Source: Fusobacterium_C necrophorum
Lineage (GTDB): Bacteria; Fusobacteriota; Fusobacteriia; Fusobacteriales; Fusobacteriaceae
Direction: 5' to 3' (one strand)
Assembly (NCBI RefSeq): GCF_900104395.1
Contig: NZ_FMXX01000006.1
Length of the DNA stretch: 64,000 nucleotides
Positions 8,519 through 19,700 of this stretch are shown piece after piece; position 1 is the first letter of the stretch; each line of letters starts with the position of its first letter. The position numbers were made by a program, and so were the translations under genes. The notes under the pieces are model-generated. The model worked only from the letters and a program-made list of their open reading frames with translations. It was not told the origin of the DNA and did not search any database.

Positions 8519-9928
8519 CTAGAATTTTTTGGTAAAGCCAAGCCCAAAAGCAGTAATACTTTTTCTGTATTTTTGTTGTTCATTTACATTTTGCAATTGT
8601 TTTATCATGGAATCCGTCTTTTTAGCAACTCTTCCTTTGATATCTCCCTCTTCCGATCTATAAAAATAGTGTCCTACAGTTGCTGTTAATTCTAAAGTAG
8701 GGCTATATTGATATTTCACTCCTGTTCCTAACATGATAGAATCCAAAGCATATTCCACATCACTATAACTTTCCTTTAATGCTCCTGTTTTTGCATAGTT
8801 AATAGAAGCTAGCAAAGTCCATTTTTCATTTAATTTATATTCATTTCCGAAAGCCACTTCAAAGCCATTTTTGTATTTTTGTCCATCCATTTTAGCATTT
8901 TTATTGAAATAATAATTTACAGATAGACCAGTTTTCCATGTATCTGATACCTGATAAGTTGTTCCTAATGCTAAAATAGCTGGTAAATCCCTTCTTACTT
9001 TCTTTCCATCTTTATATTGAGGATAATATAAATCAGAAGTAAATCCGATATGCTTTATTCCCCCTACTGTAGGAATGCTAATTTCTTTTTCGCTTGTAGA
9101 AGCTTTGAAATTTAATTTTACTCTAGAATCGTATCTCATTCCAACATTCCACTTATCATTTACCTTGTAGTTCGCTCCCAATACAAATCCAAATCCTTTT
9201 GCTCTTCTTTTAGAATCAATTTCTGCTTCTAAAGGCAATTTTGCTAAAACAGGATCCAAATTTGGAGAATCTGGGGAATATGCTTTTAATTTAATGTTTC
9301 CCTCTAAATCTCTTCTTCCATGTACAAATCGAATTCCTGCAGAAAGAGATAATTTATCATTCACTTGAAATGCTTTTCCTAATGTCATTTGACTGTATAG
9401 ATTACTTCCTTTTGCTCTTGTTCCATCTAAAACTTGAACTGCCACTTTTTTTCCAGCTAATGTAGATGGAATTGTTGGCATACCAAAAGCAGCTGAATTT
9501 AAATATCCGACTTTTAAATTTGCCACTAAATCAGGAATAATTGCAGTTCCTACTACTCCATGTTTATAGTTTAATGTTCCTCCTCCCGCAATAGCACTAA
9601 AAGTAAAATAAGTCGAACTATCTTTGTTTACTTTCGTCAATGCAATACTTGGAACAGGTTGTATAAAAATAGCTTTATATTCTTTCTCTTTGTATTCTGA
9701 TTGCTCATGTCCAGCTGCTATTTGTAATCCACCATTGATATAGAATCCTTCTTCTAGCTGAGTAGTTCCGGCAGGATTGTAATAAGGAGAAACTCCGTTA
9801 ATTGCTCCATTTTGAGCTTGATTTCCTAAATATTCTGGTGCATACGTTTGAATATGGTCTATGGATGCTCCATATGCTGTCATGCTTAGTAGACTACTAA
9901 GTAATATACATTTTAATTTTAAATTCAT
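8519..9928 (-). CDS. FadL/OmpP1-family outer-membrane transport protein
   Basis: A 469-residue outer-membrane beta-barrel of the FadL/TodX/OmpP1 family, which takes up long-chain fatty acids or other hydrophobic compounds. A signal peptide of about 21 residues (MNLKLKC to AYGA) leads into a region with NPAGTTQL, matching the NPA signature of the family. The barrel follows and ends with aromatic GLGFTKKF. The start is ATG 9928 with AAGGGAGGAAAA directly before it; longer readings would precede the predicted transcription start. It is first in a two-gene unit with a TetR regulator. The substrate is unknown. Confidence 0.88.
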   Translation of the reverse strand: MNLKLKCILLSSLLSMTAYGASIDHIQTYAPEYLGNQAQNGAINGVSPYYNPAGTTQLEEGFYINGGLQIAAGHEQSEYKEKEYKAIFIQPVPSIALTKVNKDSSTYFTFSAIAGGGTLNYKHGVVGTAIIPDLVANLKVGYLNSAAFGMPTIPSTLAGKKVAVQVLDGTRAKGSNLYSQMTLGKAFQVNDKLSLSAGIRFVHGRRDLEGNIKLKAYSPDSPNLDPVLAKLPLEAEIDSKRRAKGFGFVLGANYKVNDKWNVGMRYDSRVKLNFKASTSEKEISIPTVGGIKHIGFTSDLYYPQYKDGKKVRRDLPAILALGTTYQVSDTWKTGLSVNYYFNKNAKMDGQKYKNGFEVAFGNEYKLNEKWTLLASINYAKTGALKESYSDVEYALDSIMLGTGVKYQYSPTLELTATVGHYFYRSEEGDIKGRVAKKTDSMIKQLQNVNEQQKYRKSITAFGLGFTKKF

Positions 9929-9974
9929 TTTTCCTCCCTTAAAATAAAGACATCTGTTTATAACAATACACTTT

Positions 9975-10003
9975 AATATAACATGTGTTTTTAATGATGT
10001 CAA
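9975..10003 (-). promoter_or_regulatory. FadL-porin promoter
   Basis: Minus strand TTGACA (9998-10003), 17-bp spacer, TATATT (9975-9980), with TG before the -10. It is a near-consensus promoter. An ACATGT palindrome lies in the spacer (9981-9986), and a loose ACAC/GTGT inverted repeat spans the -10, a possible TetR operator. Confidence 0.75.
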
Positions 10004-10127
10004 GGAATTTTCTATTCTTTTTTACCTTTCTTCTTCACTTCACTACTGAAAAAATTCAATTTTATTTATAAAAAATATTTTTTATGCTTGTAGAAAAAGA
10101 AATGACTTTATGATAAACCATGAAAAA
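10004..10127. other. AT-rich spacer between the FadL-porin promoter and the lkt terminator
   Basis: Part of the 359-bp gap between the porin start and lktC. Apart from the porin promoter on the left and the lkt terminator on the right, I see no gene, repeat or further hairpin here. The rest of the gap (10170-10287) is also featureless. Confidence 0.6.
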
Positions 10128-10169
10128 GAGGATTTCAGAGTTTCTGTTTCCAAAATCTCTAAAATCCTC
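10128..10169 (-). terminator. Terminator of the leukotoxin operon
   Basis: 13-bp arms at 10128-10140 and 10157-10169 with one G-U type mismatch, followed on the minus strand by TTTTT (10127-10123). It lies about 120 bp past the lktC stop codon. Confidence 0.85.
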
Positions 10170-10287
10170 TCAAAAATTTCATATTCTACTCTTTATCAAC
10201 AGGATTTGACAAAGATCCCATAATTTCATACCTAATTCTTCATCAATTACGAATCAATAGTTCACAAAGAAATGTCAAAATCTGTCC

Positions 10288-10725
10288 TTATTTTTCTTCT
10301 GACCAGATTTTTTTCATGAAAGTAGAATAATGTTTTGTAATATGCTCCAAGATCACATTTAAAATAGTGTAAACCATTTCTGGATTAAATTCTTCTGCAA
10401 TGGAGGTTACACAACTATCTAAACAAACATCTGCATCCTCTGTCACATAATATTTAAATACTTTGTATTCTCGGTTCAATTCATTGATATAGGAAAGTAC
10501 CGCTTCTTTATTAGTATCTTTTATGACTTTTGGAGCAATTTGCACTCGGATATTCGTATAAATACTGTTATCCATCACAATTACCATAGGTAAATTTTGT
10601 CCCTCTACTTCCATAAAACTTCGATATACAACTGTTTCTAACTCATCTTTCACTTCTTCTCTTTCAAAACAAGTTATGTTTGAATTTTTTAAAAACTCAC
10701 TAAATTTACTCTCTCTTAAATTCAT
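10288..10725 (-). CDS. lktC: Leukotoxin operon protein LktC, function unknown
   Basis: The third gene of the lktBAC operon, 145 residues, starting inside the lktA stop codon (ATGA overlap), so its translation is coupled to the toxin. It has no signal peptide or membrane segment and is acidic, so it should be cytoplasmic. The alternating strand-helix pattern (VVYRSFMEVEGQNLPMVIVMD, described not quoted further; INELNREYKVFKYYVTED) resembles YbjN-type or type III chaperone-like folds. That is a weak fold guess from reading. Three cysteines are present. A role as a cytosolic holding factor for unfolded LktA before export is plausible but untested. Confidence 0.85.
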   Translation of the reverse strand: MNLRESKFSEFLKNSNITCFEREEVKDELETVVYRSFMEVEGQNLPMVIVMDNSIYTNIRVQIAPKVIKDTNKEAVLSYINELNREYKVFKYYVTEDADVCLDSCVTSIAEEFNPEMVYTILNVILEHITKHYSTFMKKIWSEEK

Positions 10726-13700
10726 TTTTTCCCTTTTTCTCCTCTCTTTGATTGATATGTCAATTTTTTGTATGCTTTTTCAGAAGAATGCCATGTATAT
10801 TTATCCGTATACCAGTCTACCTGATTAGATCCTACCGACGTTTTTTTATTAGCTTTCCCTTCCAATCTTGCCAGATTATTTTTAAATTCTCGGATCGCAT
10901 TATTAAATTTTACTTCATTTTTTTCAACAGTGGCAGTTGCCGAAGCAGCTGCAGCATGACTTTTGGCATCCGCAATAGCCTTAGAATTTGTCTTACTTAT
11001 ATTATAATTTTTATCATATCCGGCATATACATTGATGTTTCCCTCTGTTTTAATTTTTCCTGCTAAATCAACATTATTAGTTCTATTTATTTGATTCTTT
11101 ACACTAACTGTCGCTTTGGCTCCTGCACCTCTTGCTTCAGCCACCCCATGAACATTCACATTCGATTCACTACTTGATGCTAAAGTAATATTATTTTTTG
11201 AATTTTTGGTTATTAATTGAGAAGATGCATACTGCTTTGCCAAATTTTTAATATCCATCTCATTGGAAATGTGTACATTCGATATTGCAGCTGCAGCTGC
11301 AGCGTCTCCTTTTCCAAGAATATTTACTTTTGCTCTTGTAAATGCTTGATATTCTTGTTTTCCAGTAGTTTCTACAATAGCATGTCTTCCGATTTTGGCT
11401 TCTACATTTTTCTTAATCACATTATTTACATCAACATTTCCAATACCAATTCCACCATAGCCACCACTTTTTCCTTGTAGATCTACATCAAGTTCATTCA
11501 AAGCATCTACATTTACACTTCCGGTTCCAACAATTCTGGCTTTATCTTCAATGGATGATTTTGTTTCCCCTGAAATTGTATTTTTCACAGAAATACCATT
11601 CTTTCCGACAAGACCTCCTTTGGTTCCGTCTCCGTTGACTCTTACAATCGTATTATCTCTTGCAATCGTTTCTAATTTATCTCCAATTTCCCAATTTCCT
11701 GCAACCAATGCTCCTGTAGTACTCTTTGTATAATTTTCAACGGCTGCTGTTTCCGCTCCGACTAAGGCTCCTCCAGTTCCTTTTACATTTCCATAATTTT
11801 CATTTTTAGCCAAAGCTTTTGCACGAAGTTGAGATACGTTTCCTCCATTTACAGTTGTAGAAGTTAACTTGTTTGATCTCGTAAATGCTTTGTTTGTTCC
11901 TTGTGCATGCACACCGGCTACCGCTAAAGATTCTATATTCGCTTCATTCTTTGTATCATTTAAAGCAAGAGCATTGACTTCTGAAATATATTTTTTTGTG
12001 TAATCATTATTTTCATAATCTTGCTTTCGTAAACGAACTACGGATTCAGTATTACTTTGTGCTGTAGAAGTATTCACTCCTGCTCCGGCAATTCCTCCTC
12101 CATTTCCTGATACTACAGAAGATTTAGCAGTTACTTTATCTTCATCCAAACCTTCTACTTTAGAAATTGCATTCAATCGATTTGTTCTGAACAAATTTCC
12201 TTCCTCAACTTCTACCATAGTTTTACCTGCAGCAGTAGCTTCTGCCTTGGTGACTCCAACTCCTCCCAATACAGAACCTGTTACTGCTTTAGAAACTGCT
12301 GTTACTTTCATTTTATGTGTTGCTTCCATATTCACATTATCTGCATGAAAAATACTTCTTCCGGATTTTGTACTAACTTTCAAATAAGAGCTTCCGGCAT
12401 CTTTTGCTTCGGAAATAATTCCTGCCCCTGCTACTGCTCCTACAGAAGCTCCTTGAGATTCAGCAGTCACTCTGTTTTCTTTTTCCACTTTGACATTGAT
12501 TTCTCTTCCAATTCCTTTAGAAGGGCTAGTTACTCTATTTTCTTCATTGAAAATACTCTTCTCAATTTCAACCTCTGAATTCATTTCATTCTTTGCTTTT
12601 GAGATAATGGCTCCGGCAGCTACCGCTCCTACGGTTAATCCTTTTGCTTCCGCTCTCAATTCCGATTTATCTTTTACAATAACATCAATATTTTTTCCTA
12701 ATAGCTTAGAATTTTTAATACTGATATTTGATCTTCCATTAGAATTTAATTCTGCATAGGCAGCTCCTATTCCCAATGCTCCTACAGAACCTTGATATGC
12801 TGTTAAAGCAACATTTCCTGTAATATCCGATCTAACATTTACTTTTTCAGCTGCTTTCACAAAAGAATTTTCAACAGTAACTCCGGAATTTCTTTTAATA
12901 TTTGTAACTGCCACTGTTCCTGATGCGGAAGCAAGACCTGCAGTTCCCAAACCACCAGTAGAAGTGATATTATTCTTGTCCTCTGTTGTAATATCTACAT
13001 TTTTTCCAATAATATCAGAAGTCTTCACAATGGCTTTAATTCCTTCTCCCTGAGTATCTCCTCTATCCGCTTTTACAGAAGTATCTTCTGTAGAAATACC
13101 TGCTGATTGTAAGATTTTTTTCGTAGCATCATTTACTTTTTTATCTTGTTCTTTGTTAACTTCGTCTAAAGTTTTTAAAACTTCTGTTCCTTTTCCTTCA
13201 GAATTTTTTCTATCTTCTACAGCTGTTCCAAAATTATTTACCAAGACATTGGCTCCGATTGCTGCTCCTCCGATTCCTGCATTTGCTGCTGTTTGCTTAA
13301 TATTTTTTTCCTCTTTTGCCGTTACATTTACTTTTTCTCGTACGGAAGTCAAATCAGAGTTATTGTGAACTCGAGCTATCACAGAACTATTTATAGTGTT
13401 AACAGAAACCACTCCGGTAACTGCTGCAAGACCTGCGGCTCCTCCACCGGCTGTCAAGGAATTCGAAATTTTATTAAGAGCTTTTACATTTACATCAGTA
13501 GAAGAGTGTAAAGTACTATGATCGATATCTGTTTCTACCTTATTTGCAATATTATTGACAGAAACAACTCCAGATACTCCGGCTGCAAGAATTCCAGCTC
13601 CGGCTGAACCGATTCCAGTACCTGATTTTATCTCATTTTCTGCTATTACATCTAACTTGTTTCGAGTCATAATTTTAGAATTTTTCACTCTTGCTCTCGT

Positions 13701-16700
13701 GTTTGATTCATCTTTGGTAACTGCCACTGCTGCTCCAATTCCAGCTCCTTTTGCAGCCACTCCGACTGCGGCATTTCCAATTGCAACAGAACTATAACGT
13801 TTTGCTGTAATCTCAGCTTTTTTTACCAAAATCTTTGCTTCTTCCACATCTACTTCCGTCTTTCCTGCAAATTGATTTACGGAAACGGTTCCTGCCACTC
13901 CGGCTCCTACCCCGGCTGCTGCGACTCCGACTCCAAAAGAGGAAATTCCTTGCTTAGAATCTGCTGTAATTTCAGCTTCTTCTCCGAAACCTTCATCAGA
14001 CATTGTAGTTTTTCCAACTCTTGTCTTGGTATTTCTTTTTATAATATTGGTATCAGAAGAAGCTCCTACTCCTACATTTCCACCAACACCAACAGAACCT
14101 ACTACTCCGATTGAATTCGTGTAATCTCCTGATTTTACAGAATAATGTTTTGCATTTAATATAGAATTTTCTACAAGAGCTTCTGTTTCTCCATAAACCT
14201 TGTTGATATTAACAGTTCCTGCCACTCCGGCTTGTCCTGAACCAGCGGCATTTGCCAATAAAGATTTTAAAGTATGAGTAGCTGAACTATTGGTAACAAA
14301 TCCTTTTTTATTACTTATTTTTCTTTTTTGTGATAAGTCTTCGTTAATATTAAGATTTTTGAATACTTTATCTACCACTTTATCTACTTGCCCTTGAGTA
14401 GTAATATAATCATCTGTTTCTTCTTTAGCAATCACTGTAGAATCTTTTACATATGCTTTTGTAGATCCTGTAATTTCATTCACACTGGTTGAGGCTCCTA
14501 TTGCTGCACGGGCCCCTCCAGACACTGTTCCTGCATAATTAGCAATTACCGCATCAGACTCTGTAATAACTCCGACATTTCCCTTCGCAGTGATTTTTGC
14601 ATGATTTAATTCTGCTATCGTATTATTTACAATCTTATTCACTGCTACAGAACCTGTCACTCCAGCTCCTCCAGCTCCAACTCCAGCTCCAATTCCAATT
14701 GTTTTAATAGATGAATGAGATTTGCTTTTTACCAAAGCATTTCGTACATTTTGAGTACTATTTTTTATATGTGCAGAAGTATTTTGTGTAATTTTATTAA
14801 CTGCTACTCCAGCTCCTACTGCAGCTTGTCCACTTGCTCCGGAAAGCACTGTCGCATTTGTGACCACTTGACTCGTATTTTCAGCTAGAACATTAACATT
14901 TGCCTTTTCCTTATTTCCATTATTTTCTTCCTCTAAATCTTTGTCAATATCAGTTTGATCAACATGAGAAGAAACTGTCTTATTCAAGGTAGTACTTGCA
15001 GAAGCTCCTTGCACAGAGGCTCCTTTTGCTCCTCCAACTCCGACTGCTATAGTATTAGTCATAGTATAATCTTTTGCAGTCACATTGATATTTTTTCTAT
15101 CTTGATCATTCGCCGTTGTAATTTTACTGTTTTTTACAATAGCTATAACTGATTGTTTTCCAATATTTGTATGAGCAACTGTTGCTCCAACTCCAGCCGC
15201 TTTTCCTCCATTTGCATTTCCGGCAATTGTATTTATTGTTTTTTGATCTTTTGCATCTACATTGAAAGAACTTACTCCTTCAAACTCAGAATCACTAACT
15301 AAAGCTTCCGTTTCATCAGAACCACGATTGACAGATACCATTCCTCCGATTCCAGCCTGCTTAATACTTGCAGCGCCTCCAGCAGAAACGTTTGTAATAT
15401 GAGAATCATTCAAAGCTTGTACATTGACTTTTGTATTCTTTCCACTAAAAGGATTTACCTTCGTTCCTGTAATCAAAGCAGAGGTTTTATTATGAAGAGT
15501 ATTATTCGCAAAAGCAGCTCCTACCGCCGTAGAAAGAGAACCGGCAATGGTTCCCGCAACATTCACCCCAAGAATGGAATTATTTGCGTTCACATTTAAG
15601 GAATCAGCAGAAATTCTTCCTTTATCCACCTTTGCAATCGTGTCATTTGATAAGTCTTGCCATGCTCCAGATCCCATTCCTGAAAAAGCATCTTTGCTGA
15701 TAGCAAGTCCAGAAGCCGCATTCACAACAACAGTAGATGATTTTGCCTCCACATTTACATGTTTCGCATGAATTTTATCCTCTCCGGCTTCCTTATTGCT
15801 TCCACTCAATTCTGCTTTAAATTTATTTTTAACAGTATTGACTGCAATAGCTACTCCTCCAGCGGATTTATCCGTTCCAGCAACCGATAAAGCAGCATTT
15901 ACAATGACCGCTCCTTCTTTTTTCTTTGCTTTTTCTAGTTGTTCCTTCGTATAATAACCATTTCCAGTCGTATTAATACCACGATCTTCTAAATATTTTT
16001 TATCTTTTCCATTTAGTAAAGCCTGATATTCTTTTGCTAGATCAGAACTTCCTTTGACATCTTTGGCAATGACATTGATTTCATTAGCTCCTTCGATGGA
16101 AGATTTATCAACGCTAGCTTCCACGTCATTGTCAATCTTATTGACAGAAACAGCCCCTTGATAATTTCCTAATCCCGCTCCAGAACTAATTGTCCCTCCC
16201 GTCGTCACTGCAGCAGTCACTTGAGTGGTTGCTAAAAGAGCTTTTGCGTCCGCTCGATTAACGTTAGTATATCTCCCACCACTAATAGAAGCATTTACTT
16301 TGTTGTTTAATTTGGCAACAGTCACAGTAGCCCCTACAGTTCCATTTGACTTTCCAGCTTGTAAATTTAAAGCTCCTGTCACTTGGGTGTCCGCTTGATA
16401 AGCAGTGACATCAACATCCATTTTTTGGCTTTCAGATTCTCCTGCTACTGTATTATTTTCTGATTTTGCAGAAACTTCATTGTTCACTAAGTTGATAGAA
16501 GCAGAAGTTCCCAATAGATAACTTTTTCCTTGTCCTCCACTTTCTTTAACTGCTTCCAAACCTGCTCCTGCTGCTACTTGAGTTCCTCCACTCAAAGCAT
16601 TTACTTTAAATTTATTGGCATTTCGAATATCACTATTTTTAACCAAAGCACTTGTTTTACTTTGAATATTATTTACAGCAGCCGCTCCAGCTAAACCAGC

Positions 16701-19700
16701 ACTGATGTTGCTATTTCCACTTCCAATATGATTCCACTGAAGTGCAGCAGATCCGCCCCATGCTCCAACAAAAGTAGAATCAGAAGAAGTCACCTCTACC
16801 TTTTTATTTGCTCCCTTCAAATTTATCTTTACTCCATCTACGACAGCAGATGTTTCCTTTTTAATATTATTGAAAGAAACACTTCCAGAAGCTCCCAAAC
16901 TGAAAGACGGTCCTTTATCGGGAGTATGAGAAACGTTCGAAGGAAGATTCCCCGCTTTTTTTACTCCTTCAGAAATGTAATTTGTAATTTTTTCTGTTAA
17001 TGAATCCATACTATCCGTAATTTTATTTTTTACAGAGTCCACTTTGTTTCCGATTTTGCCAAAAAATCCCTCTGGTCTTTCTTCTGATTTCGGTTTTTCT
17101 TCACTCGGTTTACTTCCAACCTTATTAATTCCTCCGGCAACAGAAATACTGTTGATTGTTCCGGTCGTTTTTGCATCTACTTCTAAAGATTCCGCAGTTA
17201 CTGTTACTTCATCTTTATTCTTATCATATTTACTTTGTCCTTCGTCATTATCTTCAATGGAAGCTTTGTTTGAAATATCATAATCATTTACCGCAACAGC
17301 AACCCCGACCGCCGCATTTTTCGTTCCGATTCCCGCTGAACCGGCAGCATTCCAAACAGAAGTATCATTCTTACTGTTTAAAGCAATTTTTTTATTAGCT
17401 TTCAAATATGCTTCGTCATCAATGGAAACTCTTGCCTTACTGATACCTCCACTATAACTTCCCATTCCATTGATTGCATTCCCACCTGAGCCACCATTAA
17501 AAGATCCCGCTACATGAAAAAGTCTGTTCAATGCATCTGCATTAATATTTTCTCCTGATAATTCAGCTTTTTCTTTAGCTTCTACGATAGCTGAATTTTT
17601 CGATCTTTGAACATTTAATCTTCCTCCGACTGCACTTCCGGATGTACTGCTTCTCGCAAGTCCAATATTTCCAACTAAATTCACTGTTTCTGCTTTATTG
17701 ATAGCTTTTATATTTAAATCTTTTTTTGCAGCAAGTTTAGCTCCTTTTCCAACGGATACCTTGCTATAATTCTCCTGTTCTACCCACGAAACAGCTCCTC
17801 CCACAGAAGAAACATCTCTTTCTCCATTAGCTCCGGAAGAGGTAAAAGTGTGAAAATTTGCATAATTTCCTACTCCTGTAAAATTCAAAGTTTCTTTAAT
17901 CAGTCCACTCAATCCTTCTGAAAAAGCTTTAAATCCTTTCGGTAATTTTTCCTCTAATTTTTTCATTTCTCCCTGAACATAGTTTGCAATTTCTATAGCA
18001 GTTCCTGTTTTTGAAGTTCCATCCGGAAGAATAATTGTCATTCTTTCACCATTTAGTAAAAGCTCCGGTTTTCCATCCAATTTTTCTGAAAATGCATTCA
18101 ATAATTTTTCAATAGATTCAATATCTTTCGGATCATATTCTGGAGTTTTCGTTTCTTTTCCAAAAGCTCTCTTTAAAAGTTCTAATTTATCAATAACAGA
18201 CTTTGCCATTTTTGAAGGATTTTTATATTCAATTTTATTTTCACTGTTGATATCAATTTTTCCTTCCGATACCAATTCAGCATGATCGGCAATTGTCACA
18301 GAAGCATTATTTTTATAGTTTCCATAAAAAACTGCTGCATTTCCAATAAGTTTCTTTTTTTCTTCCTTTCGTACAGCCACACTTCCACTTGACGTAGTCG
18401 CTCGAAGATTTTGAGCTTCATTTAATGCCCTTACATTACTCCCTTCCACTCCTGAAGAAAGTCTTCCACTCTCTCCTATTGCCACAGAAGCAGAATTATT
18501 ATGATTTGCTATGGTTGCAGACACACCGACACTAAATAAGTCTGTTAGCTTATTCTTTATTTCCTCATTGACACTGTCTCCTCCAAACCGCTGTTTTATT
18601 GCATCTAAAATTGATTTTAGATGACCTGATTCATAAACGTGATCATTCATAAACTTGGAAGTTCCCAAATCAGATCCTGTTTGCAGAACACTATTTTTAG
18701 TAATGTTATGAGCCTCCACATTTAGTCGCTTCTTGGCATGTAGATATCCATCTACATCTATACGGGAGGAAGCATTATAGTTAGAAATATTTGCAGCCAC
18801 AACCCCATTACCACTATCCCCCAATCCACCTTTTACAGCAGCTCGAATGGAATTAATCGCTTCACTTCTCACATTTACATCATCCGTTTCTGATTCTACT
18901 TTTGCTCCTTTAGCAATCTTGACGGAAGATTTATTTTCTCCTTCCGTCACCAATACTGAAAGAGCTACTTTATTGGAATCTCTCATCGTTCCAACAGAAA
19001 CAGAAGCATCAATAGTATTTTCAGATTTTGAAGTAATATCTGCTCTTCCCTTCGATTTTACTTCTCCTTCAATAGTTACATTGGAATTACTTTTTGCAGA
19101 AATATATCCCGCTCCGATACTAGGAAGTTTTCCATTGGCTTTCTCCAAATATAAATTGGTAATTTTTAATGGAGAAGTAGCTGCTCCCATAGTTGCTCTT
19201 ACTCCACTGTAAGAATGAATATTTGCCTTTCCTTCTGTTGCTTCGACTTTGGCATCTTTTCCAATAACGACACTGGACTTACTTGTCAATAAACCTAAAA
19301 ATCCATTTAAATTGATAGGAGAAATAGAACCTGTAACAAAGCTAAAAGAGTGCTTTGCAAGCTTAGTAACTAAAGTTGCATCATAGAAATTCTTTGCTTC
19401 AGCTGTAATGTCAACATTCTTTCCTATGACTTTTCCTTTATTTACTCTTACGGAAGCTTCCACATCTGATAAACTTAAAGGAGTGTTATAAGTTTCTTTT
19501 TCCCCTTCTTTCTTTATAAATCTCCCATTTGTAGCTTTCGCACTAATTTTTATATTTCCATCTGCTTCCAATACAGCATCAGATTCAATATTTGCTTTGG
19601 TATTTCCTTTTACATATTCTTCTATTCTCTTTCCAACAGTTGAATTTTTTCCCATAGCTTTTTGAGGAGAATCTATGTGAGCTGAAAGAATAATATCTCC

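Noticed and set aside
13230..15350. A CRISPR-like array suggested by regular repeats
   Set aside because: The repeats are in-frame, degenerate protein repeats of LktA, with no constant short repeat and no cas genes.
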